A stretch of DNA of 64,000 nucleotides, from assembly GCA_052161605.1 (NCBI GenBank), contig CP197409.1; one strand, written 5' to 3'. The DNA is from JBKCUI01 sp052161605. GTDB taxonomy: Bacteria > Planctomycetota > Planctomycetia > Pirellulales > Pirellulaceae. The notes beneath the pieces were generated by a model. The model searched no databases. It saw only the letters and a program-made list of their open reading frames with translations, and had not been told where the DNA came from. A program made the translations under genes and the position numbers. Positions 34,903-44,796 of the stretch are shown in pieces; positions within the stretch are counted from its first letter, which is position 1; each line of letters starts with the position of its first letter.

Positions 34903-35120
34903 CGAGGGGAAAGGGAATGCTGTGTGCAGTTTTCAGAACATCGCTGCACACAGAAAACTCTAGTTTTTTCTTGGTTCGTAAGCCACAAAAGTTTTCACAA
35001 TCTTTCGATTTGTCTCCCCGCCTCTGTCACAAAACGTGACGACTCTTATAGTTATGTCGATTATGCGGTCTTGCAAAGCCCGGCGACGACTGATTGTTTC
35101 CTGTTATTTGGGGTTCTTTT

Positions 35121-36227
35121 GTGAACGATCGACTTCAACCTCTTCGACTATTGCTCCCTTTCGTACTGGTCTACTCGACAGTCGTTGGTTGCTCTCAGAA
35201 ATTAGAAAACGAGGTGGTGATACAAGTCGACTCCAACAGGCCGTATCACGGTCCCATCCTGGCGGGCTTCGAACGACTTATTCCAAACGATGACTTTCAG
35301 GTCATAAAGATACCGTTTCAGTCCGAAGCCAATTCCGATGGACGTGATGCAGCTTCGGAACCAAGCCTACCAACGCCCAACTGCGATATCGTCTGGAGTA
35401 GTGATATTCTGGGCATGTTGAAGTTGCAAAAGCTCGGCGTTCTCGAGTCTCGAAGCTGGGCTATATCCAGCAGTTGGCCGAAACATGCGTTATCTAGCGA
35501 TCGAACCTGGGTGGGGTTCGCCGCCAGAGGACGGGTGATCCTCTACAACAATAAGCTGGTTGATCCGGACAAGGCCCCGTCAAGTATTTGGGAATTAGGA
35601 TCGCAACGTTGGTCGGGCAACTGTGGGATTGCATCACCAAACTCGAAGTCGTCCGCCGCACATTTGGCAATCATCGCGACGAACGCGAACACGATCCAAA
35701 TCGATGAAACTCTTGGAGCGGGGTTTGCAACTCCGACAGGAAAGCTGGATTGGGACCGTTGGTTAATTGGCGTCTCCGAAAATGCGCGGATCTATGCCGA
35801 TGAGGTGCAGGTCGCCGCAGCCATATCCGCTGGGGATATCGGGTGGGGAATCCTTGACTCAGACGTCGCGATCTTGGCGACGGATAGCAACGCGGACCTT
35901 AGCATTGCGTTTCCGGATCAAGGAGAAACTGGCTTTGGCACAGTTTTAGTACCAAGCGTTATCGCCGTGATAGCCCAGGCCAAACATCCTAATGTTGCAG
36001 GTCGCCTTGCAGACTATCTCGTCAGTCCAGAAGTCGAAGCTCGGATGACGATAAGCGACGGGGCGTTGTTACCCTTAGGCCCTGACCCGAAAGATGTATC
36101 GCGGTTGCTTAAAGGGGTTGATGTCCGGTGGGCAGATGTCGATTGGGAATCCTTGATCAACGTTTGGGAGGACAAGGCTCAAGAAGCTCTGGGCAAGCTC
36201 AAGTTAACCAGACAGGCAAGCCCTTGA
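35121..36227 (+). CDS. Extracellular solute-binding lipoprotein (iron/thiamine-type family 1)
   Basis: 368 residues from GTG at 35121 (TTG at 35094 is an alternative). The signal LLLPFVLVYSTVVGC ends in a lipobox. Motifs of FbpA-like type II binding proteins are present: CDIVWSSDILGMLKLQKLG, WVGFAARGRVILYNN, SSIWELGSQRWSGNCGIASP and VIAVIAQAKHPNVAGRLADYLVSPE. Such proteins deliver ferric ion, thiamine or polyamines to an ABC permease. None of the membrane or ATPase subunits is adjacent, so this is an orphan binding protein in the window. Ligand residues are not obvious: no Tyr pair typical of ferric binding stands out in the expected place. Confidence 0.87.
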   Translation: MNDRLQPLRLLLPFVLVYSTVVGCSQKLENEVVIQVDSNRPYHGPILAGFERLIPNDDFQVIKIPFQSEANSDGRDAASEPSLPTPNCDIVWSSDILGMLKLQKLGVLESRSWAISSSWPKHALSSDRTWVGFAARGRVILYNNKLVDPDKAPSSIWELGSQRWSGNCGIASPNSKSSAAHLAIIATNANTIQIDETLGAGFATPTGKLDWDRWLIGVSENARIYADEVQVAAAISAGDIGWGILDSDVAILATDSNADLSIAFPDQGETGFGTVLVPSVIAVIAQAKHPNVAGRLADYLVSPEVEARMTISDGALLPLGPDPKDVSRLLKGVDVRWADVDWESLINVWEDKAQEALGKLKLTRQASP

Positions 36228-36259
36228 AGCGACTCTTTAGGAGATCGACGGCGTCCTGC

Positions 36260-36409
36260 CCTCCCCGGCAATCTCGCTTAAGGCTCGATTGCCGACCTTC
36301 CCGGTCGCTTCGCTGGGAGGGTGAGGCCCCGTTTACGGTGGCGATCAGCGAGAAGTGTCCTCAATGTTAAGCGTATTGGCGCAAGCCATACGGTGAGTCC
36401 GGCGATGCG
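36260..36409. repeat. Two dispersed repeats between convergent genes
   Basis: 36260-36324 is a copy of the CCCTCCCC...GCTTCGCT-GGGAGGGTGA family, with an embedded hairpin GGCAATC (36267) / GATTGCC (36287). 36371-36409 is the reverse-oriented partner of the ~38-bp repeat at 27287-27323. The 201-base gap between the solute-binding and UDP-glucose dehydrogenase genes holds nothing else. Confidence 0.7.
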
Positions 36410-36428
36410 AAGCGAGCCTGGAGTCGCC

Positions 36429-37856
36429 TTATACAGCTTTTTGCGATGCTCGACCAATACTGTGAACTTCAAAACCGATCTTGGCTAGCTGTTCGCGATT
36501 AACCACATTCCGGCCGTCGAACAGAAACGCGGGTCGAAACATCGACCTGTAAACCTGTTCCGCGTCAAAGGATTTGAATTCATCCCACTCGGTAAGCACG
36601 GTGACGGCATGGCTGTCTCGCGTAGCGTCGAGAAGATTCGAATGAACCGTAACGTTTTTCTCGATAAGCTCCTGCTGCTTATCAGTGAGCTCCCCCGTGA
36701 TCCCAGCAAATGCTTGTCGTAGATCATTTCGGATCTGAGACTCAGGGACTCGAGGATCATAGATCGACAGGCGGGCCCTCTCGTCGAGCAGATCGCGGCA
36801 AACATAGATGGCAGCCGACTCGCGGGTATCGTTCGTATCCTTCTTGAAGGCGAACCCCAAAATCGCAATCTTCTTGTCCGAAACCGTGTTGAACATCGTA
36901 CGGACGATTCGCGAAGAAAAGCGTTTCTTTTGGTAATCGTTCATCCTCACAACTTGCTCCCAGTACTGAGCTACCTCGTTGAGTCCAAAGTGTTCGCACA
37001 GATAGACCAGGTTCAAGATGTCTTTTTGAAAGCAAGAGCCTCCGAAGCCAACGCTCGCCTTGAGAAACTTGGGGCCGATTCGAGAGTCCGTACCAATGGC
37101 TCTTGCCACCTCGTCAACATCCGCACCGGTGGCCTCGCAAAGCGCCGAGATCGCGTTGATAGACGAAACGCGCTGCGCCAAGAATGCATTGGCTGTCAGC
37201 TTGGATAGCTCACTGCTCCAAAGATTGGTCGTCAGAATCTTCTCTCGCGGTATCCATCGTTCGTATACCGCCGCTAAGGTCTCAATCGCCGTACTGGATT
37301 CTCCGCCAATCAATACACGATCGGGTTTCAGGAGGTCTTCGACCGCAGTTCCTTCAGCCAGGAACTCGGGATTGCTTAGAACATCAAACGTGGCACCGCT
37401 CTGCGAACTATGCAGAATTCGCTTCACAGCCTCAGCTGTGCGAACAGGAAGTGTCGATTTTTCTACCACGATCTTGTGCCCGGTTGAGCACTCGGCGATG
37501 GTGCGTGCACATTTTTCGATGAACTCCAAATTCGCCGCCCGACCTGCCCCAACGCCGAATGTTTTGGTCGGGGTATTCACCGCAATAAAAATGATGCTTG
37601 ACTCTTCAATGCATTTTTTTACATCCGTCGAGAAGAATAAATTTCTTCCGCGGGCTTCTTTCACCACTTCATCCAGACCTGGTTCGTAAACAGGCAAAAG
37701 GTCTGAATTCCATTGGTCAATTCGACTCTGATTCAAATCGACCACTCGGACCGGTATGTCCGGGCACTGCTTGGCAATCATGGCCATTGTAGGACCACCT
37801 ACGTAGCCAGCACCAATACAACAAATACTAGTCGGTGAATTCATAGAAACGACCAT
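36429..37856 (-). CDS. ugd: UDP-glucose 6-dehydrogenase, eukaryote-like type
   Basis: 475 residues. Oxidises UDP-glucose to UDP-glucuronate for surface polysaccharide. The Rossmann start CCIGAGYVGGPTMAMIA, NTPTKTFGVGAGRAANLEFIE, LSNPEFLAEGTA and the catalytic Cys in SVGFGGSCFQKDILNLVYLCE (~280) are clear. Length and the signatures FGVGAGRAA and GGSCFQKDILNLVYLCE match the animal/plant UGDH type more than the shorter ~430-residue enterobacterial Ugd. The start could be 37856 or the ATG at 37844. It follows the Wzx-like flippase gene on the same strand (151 bases), suggesting a shared role in exopolysaccharide or surface-glycan assembly. Confidence 0.95.
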   Translation of the reverse strand: MVVSMNSPTSICCIGAGYVGGPTMAMIAKQCPDIPVRVVDLNQSRIDQWNSDLLPVYEPGLDEVVKEARGRNLFFSTDVKKCIEESSIIFIAVNTPTKTFGVGAGRAANLEFIEKCARTIAECSTGHKIVVEKSTLPVRTAEAVKRILHSSQSGATFDVLSNPEFLAEGTAVEDLLKPDRVLIGGESSTAIETLAAVYERWIPREKILTTNLWSSELSKLTANAFLAQRVSSINAISALCEATGADVDEVARAIGTDSRIGPKFLKASVGFGGSCFQKDILNLVYLCEHFGLNEVAQYWEQVVRMNDYQKKRFSSRIVRTMFNTVSDKKIAILGFAFKKDTNDTRESAAIYVCRDLLDERARLSIYDPRVPESQIRNDLRQAFAGITGELTDKQQELIEKNVTVHSNLLDATRDSHAVTVLTEWDEFKSFDAEQVYRSMFRPAFLFDGRNVVNREQLAKIGFEVHSIGRASQKAV

Positions 37857-38007
37857 AGCCTTGAGGATTAGAAGAATGCGTGGTTTTTAGTAACCGTTCT
37901 TGTACGGCGAGATGACAACCATCATCTTAACTACCAATCGACTGGCGTCTAACCGCTCTGGTCGAACTTTGACCGGTGAAAGCCACCGACGCCAAATTGT
38001 GCAGGAT

Positions 38008-39588
38008 TTAGCGAATTCGCGGCTTTTCCGGATTGTGCCAAACGGATGGTATCTGTATCCCCAGTTTGCTCAACACCGGAAGGAGGGCTTCGTCTAATAG
38101 TGTCTTCTCTTTGGAGTTTAAGATGAACGTTGTCCGGCTCATGACGAGCACCAATATGGCCACTCCTAACATAGCAATACTAGGTCCTAACAAAAGTAGA
38201 ACGGGAAGTGCCGAGATAACATAGAATGGCCAGCCGAAACGGATCTTGACCATTCGTAGGCTCAGTAGCGTAACGACCAGTATTCCCAATCCTGATACCG
38301 CAGTGGCAGCCATGGCCCCAAGGATACCGTAAATTGGGACCCACCACAAATTAAGAGCAATGTTCAAGATAAGTCCAAGTGCAGTAATGGCTCCGACGAT
38401 ACGTCCCTTCTCTGCACACCAAAAGTAGTTTTGCAGCAGGACACTTGCAGCAGAGAAGCAGCAATATACAAGCGCGAGGGGCATAGCCTCTAAGCCGTCT
38501 TGGTATTTGTTTCGCAGCACGTATTGAAATAGCCACGGGGCGAAAACCATCGCAGCGACGGAAATCAAGAAGAATACGAAAACGGCCGACTTGATTGTGA
38601 ATTCTAGAGAGGTGCGAACTTGATCCGACTTACCCGCTTCCCAGTCTCGGGCTAGGTAGGGCAGGAGCATGCTACTCACCAATGCAGTCAGGCTCGTTAG
38701 CAGGACGGGTAATAGTTTCGCACTGTGAAATTGCCCAACCATCGCGGCCCCGAGTTCTGGTGTTTCCGCAAGGTAGAGCAGGGTGTAACGATCTACAACC
38801 TCGAACAAATTGATGAGCAGATTCATCGTCCAAACGCTAGCGGCAAATGGCAGAATCCTTTTCCACATTTCCTGCGGTTTGAGGTTGCCGGTTGCGTACT
38901 TAGCACTTTCCGATAGGTGCGGCTTGAGTTTCCAGAGAGGCCACAGGGCTAGTATCGAGGAGATGCCAAACGCCAAAACGATCGCTCGCCAATCCGCCCA
39001 TACCAGCAGGCATACTACGCTGACTGCCGTGAACAGAAGGGAACTTGAAGAGTGCATCATCGAGGCAATTCGCGATTGCCGAAGTCCGTTTGCCAACTCA
39101 GTCGCCACATTAAAGGCAATGACTGCTCCCAAAGTCGCAACGATGATCGCCATGGTCGAGAGGGACGTATCTATGCCAAGGATCAGATGCCCTAGCACTT
39201 GATGCATAACCAGCAACACCATTGACATTACAATGGTTCCGATCATCGAAACGAAGAAGATTCGTCCCAAAAAGGTCGAGAGTTGTCCACGAACCCGATA
39301 GGTCTCGACAAAACGACCAAAAGTACCAGGCAAACCTAATACCGCAAGCGGAGCTCCCAGCACGAAAAAACTACTGGCCAATGCCCAAAGTCCTATCTGC
39401 TCTTCACTCAGAAAGCTGCAGAACCCTACGTTCCTGGCAAACCCCACGCCACGCTGCAAAACATTCGTGAGCAGCATAAACGAAAGGCCTGCCGCAATGG
39501 AATCAGCAGCGATATCGCGACTCGACTCTGCGACCGCTGATGGGTCAGAACATGATGTGACTGGTAAGGTTGTGGTCGCGCCACTCAT
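38008..39588 (-). CDS. Wzx-like polysaccharide flippase / MATE-fold membrane protein
   Basis: 526 residues with about 14 membrane helices from ~30 to ~505, in the polysaccharide-biosynthesis transporter (PST/MVF) pattern: SIAAGLSFMLLTNVLQRGVGFARNVGF, LGLPGTFGRFVETYRVRG, and a mid-protein LINLFEVVDRYTLLYLAE with charged residues in the membrane as in Wzx. It would move lipid-linked oligosaccharide across the inner membrane. It precedes ugd on the same strand, consistent with a surface-polysaccharide locus, although no polymerase or further glycosyltransferases lie adjacent. Confidence 0.9.
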   Translation of the reverse strand: MSGATTTLPVTSCSDPSAVAESSRDIAADSIAAGLSFMLLTNVLQRGVGFARNVGFCSFLSEEQIGLWALASSFFVLGAPLAVLGLPGTFGRFVETYRVRGQLSTFLGRIFFVSMIGTIVMSMVLLVMHQVLGHLILGIDTSLSTMAIIVATLGAVIAFNVATELANGLRQSRIASMMHSSSSLLFTAVSVVCLLVWADWRAIVLAFGISSILALWPLWKLKPHLSESAKYATGNLKPQEMWKRILPFAASVWTMNLLINLFEVVDRYTLLYLAETPELGAAMVGQFHSAKLLPVLLTSLTALVSSMLLPYLARDWEAGKSDQVRTSLEFTIKSAVFVFFLISVAAMVFAPWLFQYVLRNKYQDGLEAMPLALVYCCFSAASVLLQNYFWCAEKGRIVGAITALGLILNIALNLWWVPIYGILGAMAATAVSGLGILVVTLLSLRMVKIRFGWPFYVISALPVLLLLGPSIAMLGVAILVLVMSRTTFILNSKEKTLLDEALLPVLSKLGIQIPSVWHNPEKPRIR

Positions 39589-39788
39589 ATTCGCTGGTTG
39601 TCAGGTTCAGGTAATCGCCAAAGTAAAGGTGCTAGTTAAATGCCTTCATTTCAGATGATTAGCAAACCTTTCCAAGTGTGAATTCTGAGGCTTTTTTATG
39701 GCGGAACCGACTTTAGTGATCATGCGGATTGTGAGGATTGGCTACAATCCTCACGAGAGTGTTTCGTATCGCATGTAGACTTTGTTGT

Positions 39789-41504
39789 ATGGCTATCCTA
39801 ACCGTTATTCGAGGAATCCGAACTGGACATCAATTTCAACTGGGGGACGTTAAAAGAAAGATCGGAAGGGAATCCCAGTGCGATATTCATTTTTCCGACA
39901 CGGAAACCTCGAGAAATCATGCTGAAGTAGAGTTTCAAGAAGGCCGCTACCTACTGCGCGATCTAGGCAGCAGCAATGGTACCTTTGTCAACCAGGAACG
40001 AATCACCGAATATGTGTTGCAACATGGCGATAGGATTCAGATAGGTCGCCAAACCCTTTTGTTCATTCACAGATCTGCTTCCCTCGGCATCCGACCGAAA
40101 ACCATCGAAATCGTTCCATCCGTTGTCGGCGATGCATCCCAAATCATTGGCCGTCTGCCTACCAGCGACGAGGCAGCAAACGACCAAACCGCTGATTGGC
40201 GGAGCGCGGTCATTCCCATAACGACCAACGAATCCATCAACGAAATCGCACCGGGACAAGAAAAGAGCCTGTGGGAGATTCTTTATAGGACCAGCTTGGC
40301 TGTAAGCCGTACCCTAGATATCGACCAATTGTTAGCGCAAATCCTGGATCTGATCTTCCAGTGGATCAAATGCGATCGCGGATGCATCATGCTAACCGAT
40401 TTTGAAACAGGTGAGCTCAGACCTGCTTGCCGTAAAGACCGCAAGCAATCTCGGAATGATCGGCTTACCATAAGTCGCACGATTCTCGATTATGTCACCG
40501 AACAAGGTGAAGGCGTACTGACAAGCGACGCCCACGAAGATTCGCGTTGGAATGCCAGTGCGAGCATCTCGGCAGATGGCGTTAGAGAAGCGATCTGCGT
40601 TCCCATGAAAGGACGCTACGATACGGTTGGTGTAATTTACATCGACACGATGGTAACAGCTGGTCGCTATGCTCAACAACCAGAACACGTCTTTAATCAA
40701 GAGCATCTTAAACTGCTCGTGGCAATCGGCCATCAAGCCGCGCTGGCGATCGAGGACACGTCTTTCTACCAAAACATGGTACAGGCAGAGCGATTGGCCG
40801 TGATGGGGCAAACGATTGCAACCCTTTCTCATCATATCAAGAACATCGTCCAAGGACTTAAGGGAGGGGGATATCTGGTCCAAGAAGGAATCAACTCCCA
40901 GGAATGGGGAACGATCCAAAGAGGTTGGCAAATCTGCGCGAAGAATCAGGAACGCATAGAGGGACTAGTGCTTGATATGCTCACGATGAGTAAAGACCGC
41001 GTACCCATTCGCAAAAATGTCGAGATGAATCAACTGATTGGAGACGTCGTTCAACTAGCCAAATCCCGTGCCGATGAACTACAGGTTGAACTGCAATGGA
41101 GTCCCGGCGAACCAGATGTAGTCCTATCCTTAGAAGAAGAAGCAATTCATCGGGCTCTGCTGAATCTGGTTGCAAACGCGATCGACGCATGTCGTGATCG
41201 AAAGGACTCGGCTGTAGCAGTGAATGTCTTCTGCGATACGAAACAAATTAGAATCGCTGTGAGCGACAACGGAGTTGGTATTCCTTTAGCACAGCAAAAG
41301 AAGGTTTTTTCCATGTTCGAATCGAACAAAGGTAGCCGAGGAACGGGGCTCGGCTTGCCAGTCAGCTTAAAGATCGCCGAAGAGCATGGTGGGACAATCC
41401 GAGTTCAATCGGAGGAAGGCCAAGGAACGACATTCGAGCTGATACTGCCTAGATCGGAGCCTAGCCCAGCAGCATCCGACGGTGAGAAGACCTTGTTTGA
41501 TTAG
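39789..41504 (+). CDS. FHA-GAF sensor histidine kinase
   Basis: 571 residues from ATG at 39789. The FHA domain is at ~5-95: KRKIGRESQCDIHFSD, TSRNHAEVEF and DLGSSNGTFVN carry the phosphothreonine-binding Arg, Ser, Asn set. A GAF domain follows at ~165-330. The kinase part has QTIATLSHHIKNIVQGLKGG (phospho-acceptor His in SHHIKN, near 355), then NLVANAIDA (N box), VSDNGVGIP (G1), and GSRGTGLGLPVSL (G2) near 530-550. No membrane segment, so a cytoplasmic kinase that could read phosphorylated partners, for instance from Ser/Thr kinases. No response regulator is adjacent. The stop overlaps the convergent Na/Pi gene by three bases. Confidence 0.94.
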   Translation: MAILTVIRGIRTGHQFQLGDVKRKIGRESQCDIHFSDTETSRNHAEVEFQEGRYLLRDLGSSNGTFVNQERITEYVLQHGDRIQIGRQTLLFIHRSASLGIRPKTIEIVPSVVGDASQIIGRLPTSDEAANDQTADWRSAVIPITTNESINEIAPGQEKSLWEILYRTSLAVSRTLDIDQLLAQILDLIFQWIKCDRGCIMLTDFETGELRPACRKDRKQSRNDRLTISRTILDYVTEQGEGVLTSDAHEDSRWNASASISADGVREAICVPMKGRYDTVGVIYIDTMVTAGRYAQQPEHVFNQEHLKLLVAIGHQAALAIEDTSFYQNMVQAERLAVMGQTIATLSHHIKNIVQGLKGGGYLVQEGINSQEWGTIQRGWQICAKNQERIEGLVLDMLTMSKDRVPIRKNVEMNQLIGDVVQLAKSRADELQVELQWSPGEPDVVLSLEEEAIHRALLNLVANAIDACRDRKDSAVAVNVFCDTKQIRIAVSDNGVGIPLAQQKKVFSMFESNKGSRGTGLGLPVSLKIAEEHGGTIRVQSEEGQGTTFELILPRSEPSPAASDGEKTLFD

Positions 41505-43141
41505 ACCCTTTCGACCTCCTCGTCATGTGATGACAATTGGTTCGAAGATACCTTTGTGAGGTACGAACACGATTTCCAAGTATGAAAAGCAACCCGATCT
41601 AACCATCGGTAGGTATCCAGCAGAGCCAAAGTGTGCGACGGAGTAAATTGGCCCGACGCTGAGGCTTCAATGGATTTGCGCCGCTGTTCATCGCGAAAGG
41701 TAGCTAACTGATTTACGAGACCGCTCATCTCCAATAGACTTTCTTCATGGATGCCAGGTTCTCCCAGGGGCAGCGCAAGCTCTAAGACATCCAAGCAGCA
41801 TTTAACTTGCGATCGGAGATCTGTACTTCCTAGCACGCTTCGCACGGCCAGTGATGGTTTCATGCGAGTGGTCAACCTAGTCAGGTGGTCAATAGCGTGC
41901 AGTTGGCTCGCTCGTATTTGCACCAGCTTGGGATCTTCAGGATGGGCAGGCAAGTGCTCCAAATACTGTTGCGTTCTTTCAATCCCGTCTTCGATCTCTG
42001 CCTTAAGGCTTTCCCACTTTCTGCTGGTGAGACCTGTGTGCAGTTCTTGAAAAATCTCTTTTGCGATCTCCACCAATGCTTTTCGAGTTGTTTCCAGAGC
42101 GGCGCTAGGTGATTCTCGAAGAGCTAGGTCCAAATTGTTCGCTAATCGTGGGCCATGGTCAGGCACCCATTTCTCAATAAGAGAGGCAAAGCGGGATTGC
42201 CATGGAAAAACGAGTACTACGGATAGGCCTATAAATGTAGTATGAAAAATAGCAAGGGAAATAGCGTCATCTCGATACTCCCAGTGGTCTGCCAGAGTCC
42301 TCTCGAGAAACAGAAAGAGTGGCAATAATATCAAACCGATCGCGGCTCCAATTAGGTTAAAAAGCACGTGCGCCAACGCGGTTCGGCGTGCAGAAGTACC
42401 TGCCCCCAACGATGCCATAGCTCCAGTCGTGGTGGTCCCAATCGATGCCCCGATTGCGATTGTAGCTGCCTGTTCGATATTGATCGCTCCCGCAGCCAGC
42501 GTGGTCAATGTGGCTGCCATGGCGGCGCTGGATGATTGAACTACCAATGTCAACACGAAACCGATCGCCAAGGATAACAAGACGGCCAGCACACCATGAT
42601 CCGGGATACGCGCGAAATCAAAGCTGTTCGCAAAATCTCCCATCCCATTTTTTAGAGTGTTGATTCCGATAAAGAGAAGAGAGAACCCCGCAAGACTACT
42701 GCCTAGCTGCCTCCATTTTCCTCGCCCTAAAACCATCAAACCTCCAGCCAAGCCTACCAGCGGTAAAGCGATGACATCGATTTGAACCTTTAAGCCGACG
42801 GAGGCAACAATCCAGCCCGTACCAGTCGTCCCCAAACTGGCCCCCATCAGAATCCCGATAGCACGAGAAAAGGTGATCATTCCGGCGCTGACGAATCCGA
42901 TCGTCATCAGAACCGTCGCGCTCGAAGATTGAATCAAAAGAGTCGTAACCACACCCCAAAGAAACGACCTAATCGGGCGATCGGTAAAGCGAGAGAGTAG
43001 GCTATGCATCCAGTCGCCAGCCAACGTTTTTAGGCTTTGTGTCATCAGGCTCATCCCCACCAGGAACAAGCCAATGCCACCAACCACTTCGATCAGAATT
43101 CCCAAGTCAACTCGCTCTACACCGGAAAAAGGGTTTGGCAA
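41501..43141 (-). CDS. Na/Pi-cotransporter family protein with PhoU-like tail
   Basis: 546 residues. Two inverted Na_Pi_cotrans repeats carry the signature QSSSA: TTLLIQSSSATVLMTIGFVSAG and LTLVVQSSSAAMAATLTTLAAG, each followed by a glycine-rich GASLGTT / GASIGTT turn. The membrane part covers ~15-310. The C-terminal ~200 residues are helical and soluble and resemble PhoU (EDGIERTQQYLEHL). The family couples sodium to phosphate movement, often in phosphate export or homeostasis. The start is TTG at 43141; an internal TTG at 43105 is an alternative that would begin nearer the first helix. No pst or pho genes adjoin it. Confidence 0.92.
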   Translation of the reverse strand: MPNPFSGVERVDLGILIEVVGGIGLFLVGMSLMTQSLKTLAGDWMHSLLSRFTDRPIRSFLWGVVTTLLIQSSSATVLMTIGFVSAGMITFSRAIGILMGASLGTTGTGWIVASVGLKVQIDVIALPLVGLAGGLMVLGRGKWRQLGSSLAGFSLLFIGINTLKNGMGDFANSFDFARIPDHGVLAVLLSLAIGFVLTLVVQSSSAAMAATLTTLAAGAINIEQAATIAIGASIGTTTTGAMASLGAGTSARRTALAHVLFNLIGAAIGLILLPLFLFLERTLADHWEYRDDAISLAIFHTTFIGLSVVLVFPWQSRFASLIEKWVPDHGPRLANNLDLALRESPSAALETTRKALVEIAKEIFQELHTGLTSRKWESLKAEIEDGIERTQQYLEHLPAHPEDPKLVQIRASQLHAIDHLTRLTTRMKPSLAVRSVLGSTDLRSQVKCCLDVLELALPLGEPGIHEESLLEMSGLVNQLATFRDEQRRKSIEASASGQFTPSHTLALLDTYRWLDRVAFHTWKSCSYLTKVSSNQLSSHDEEVERV

Positions 43142-43258
43142 GACAAAACGGTTTTGAACTACACAGAAAATTAGGTTACCTTAATGATTCGCTTCTGGAA
43201 ACCACACTCTGCGGGTTTCGGATTGGTGGTGACACGCCGACGAGCAGCGACAGGGGAC

Positions 43259-44155
43259 TCAGCGATAGACTCCAAGTGACGCAATCTGGATAATGTCGTC
43301 GACAGGTTCATTAACCTGGAGACGGTGCCACTTTAGTAAGGTCGTAGTGGTTCTTTCACTATCGCCATCTAAATCTGCTTCCGTGCGTTTGATTTCTGAT
43401 GGAATCCAGACACCATTTATCTTTTGCCATTTCCAAAGGTTCGTTGTGCTAGACTTGCGTCCATCGCGAGTCGATTCTCGCTCGATCCGGATGGGATTGC
43501 CAGACTTGGACAAGTCAACCTCGACTTCCATCTTTCTCTCTGAATCAGACGGAAATCGCGACACCACAAACACATCACCTCTTCGAGTCAATCGACCATT
43601 GAGTTTCAAGTCGTCGATATTGTCGGCATACACAGTCAGCAACTCGTCAAAGTTTCCACCTTCGTAGGACATGAAGTACTCCGGCACGAAGGCACCGTTG
43701 TAGAATTCCGGGCGGGAGAAACGTTTCGCGTTGACGAAGACGGTTTTTATCCCCTCATAGCCCACTCTATGTCTAAGTCGGTAGTAAAGTCCATCGGTGA
43801 ACAGCTCCGCTTCGAAGAGTGGATTCACTTCTCGAGTCCTGCTTTCATTCTCGGATTCCGATACCGGACTGTCCGTCTTTGAGAAAAAGTACTCTCCCCC
43901 AGATTTCCAATTGTAGGCAAACCGTATTGCTCTCTCGGAAACACTTGTCTTGCCATCTCTATTCGACTCTCGCACCACCGAAACATGTCCTGCTAGCGAC
44001 GTGAGCGAGTCAAGGTTTGCCCGATAGGCCGCAGCCGCCTCGTTTAGCAAGTCTGCATCATCGTAACCGAACAATGTTTCACCAGAAATCGCGAAGAGAA
44101 TTGCTGTTAGGAAGATACCTTTAGCATGATTCAAGATCAGTTGCTTTGCAAACAT
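43259..44155 (-). CDS. Secreted LolA-like protein
   Basis: 298 residues from ATG at 44155 (a 32-residue upstream extension lies in repeat-rich DNA and is not signal-like). A signal peptide covers ~1-31 (GIFLTAILFAISGETLFGY). The remaining protein is beta-rich, with RAIRFAYNWKSGGEYFFSK, RRGDVFVVSRFP, and LWKWQKINGVWIPSEI, matching the planctomycete half-barrel proteins related to outer-membrane lipoprotein carriers. The protein at 11940-13091 has the same overall pattern but with a C-terminal anchor. Not in an obvious operon; it lies 117 bases from the Na/Pi gene. Confidence 0.78.
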   Translation of the reverse strand: MFAKQLILNHAKGIFLTAILFAISGETLFGYDDADLLNEAAAAYRANLDSLTSLAGHVSVVRESNRDGKTSVSERAIRFAYNWKSGGEYFFSKTDSPVSESENESRTREVNPLFEAELFTDGLYYRLRHRVGYEGIKTVFVNAKRFSRPEFYNGAFVPEYFMSYEGGNFDELLTVYADNIDDLKLNGRLTRRGDVFVVSRFPSDSERKMEVEVDLSKSGNPIRIERESTRDGRKSSTTNLWKWQKINGVWIPSEIKRTEADLDGDSERTTTTLLKWHRLQVNEPVDDIIQIASLGVYR

Positions 44156-44395
44156 GGGTTTTCTTTTTCCTTTCGCGTACTTCTTCGCAGTGCTCGGGCA
44201 AGTCGGCGAAGTGCCACCAGCATTTGGCGTTTGAGCAAGGCGGACCTGCATACGATTATAACCACTTTATTGAAGAGGCTTTCGCTCAATCTGCACAAGT
44301 TATAGTCGCCACGCACTCTTGCTACAGCCACACTAGCCCGAATCGGGACCACTTCAAATGCTGCAACAAGGCTCTGCGCAGTTACTTCATTCATT

Positions 44396-44544
44396 CTCCC
44401 TCGAGGGAGAGTCGTGCGTAGCTCGGAGAGGGTGAAAGGCACGGCAATGCATTTAAGACCCGACTAGTCAGCGTTTCCTAAAGCCCCCTCCCCTCGTGAT
44501 CGTTCCTCCACTCGACCCTCCCGAATTCTTCGGGAGGGTGAATA
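44396..44544. repeat. Two GGGAGGGTGA-family repeats with strong hairpins
   Basis: In the ~1-kb gene-free stretch 44156-45165. CTCCCTCGAGGGAG at 44396-44409 is fully palindromic and belongs to copy 44396-44435 (ends GAGAGGGTGAA). A second copy (44485-44544) ends in a perfect 10-bp hairpin, CCCTCCCGAA (44516) and TTCGGGAGGG (44529), loop TTC. A further small hairpin GAGTGC-TCAT-GCACTC lies near 44647. No convincing ORF is seen between 44156 and 44796. Confidence 0.75.
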
Positions 44545-44796
44545 AGGCGGCAGCTCACGCTGGAGGACTGGTGGTTCACGAACCAAGAGTTCGCATCGAT
44601 CAGTGAGCTCCAAGTTGGCGAAACGATTACCTGCTCGCAACTAGAGTGCTCATGCACTCGTGTGAGTAGCTTTGACCTGTCGATGGTCCAATTACCACTT
44701 CCGGAGAATTAAGTGCATTGCATCGAAAGAAACAATGCCCAAACTTCTGTGAAAGTTGCAATCCTCATGCGACTGCGTGGATCGTATTCGCCGAAA

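Noticed and set aside
44137..44442. 101-codon minus-strand frame (MPFTLSELRTTLPRG...)
   Set aside because: It overlaps the signal peptide region of the 43259-44155 gene in another frame and its start is a translated intergenic repeat.
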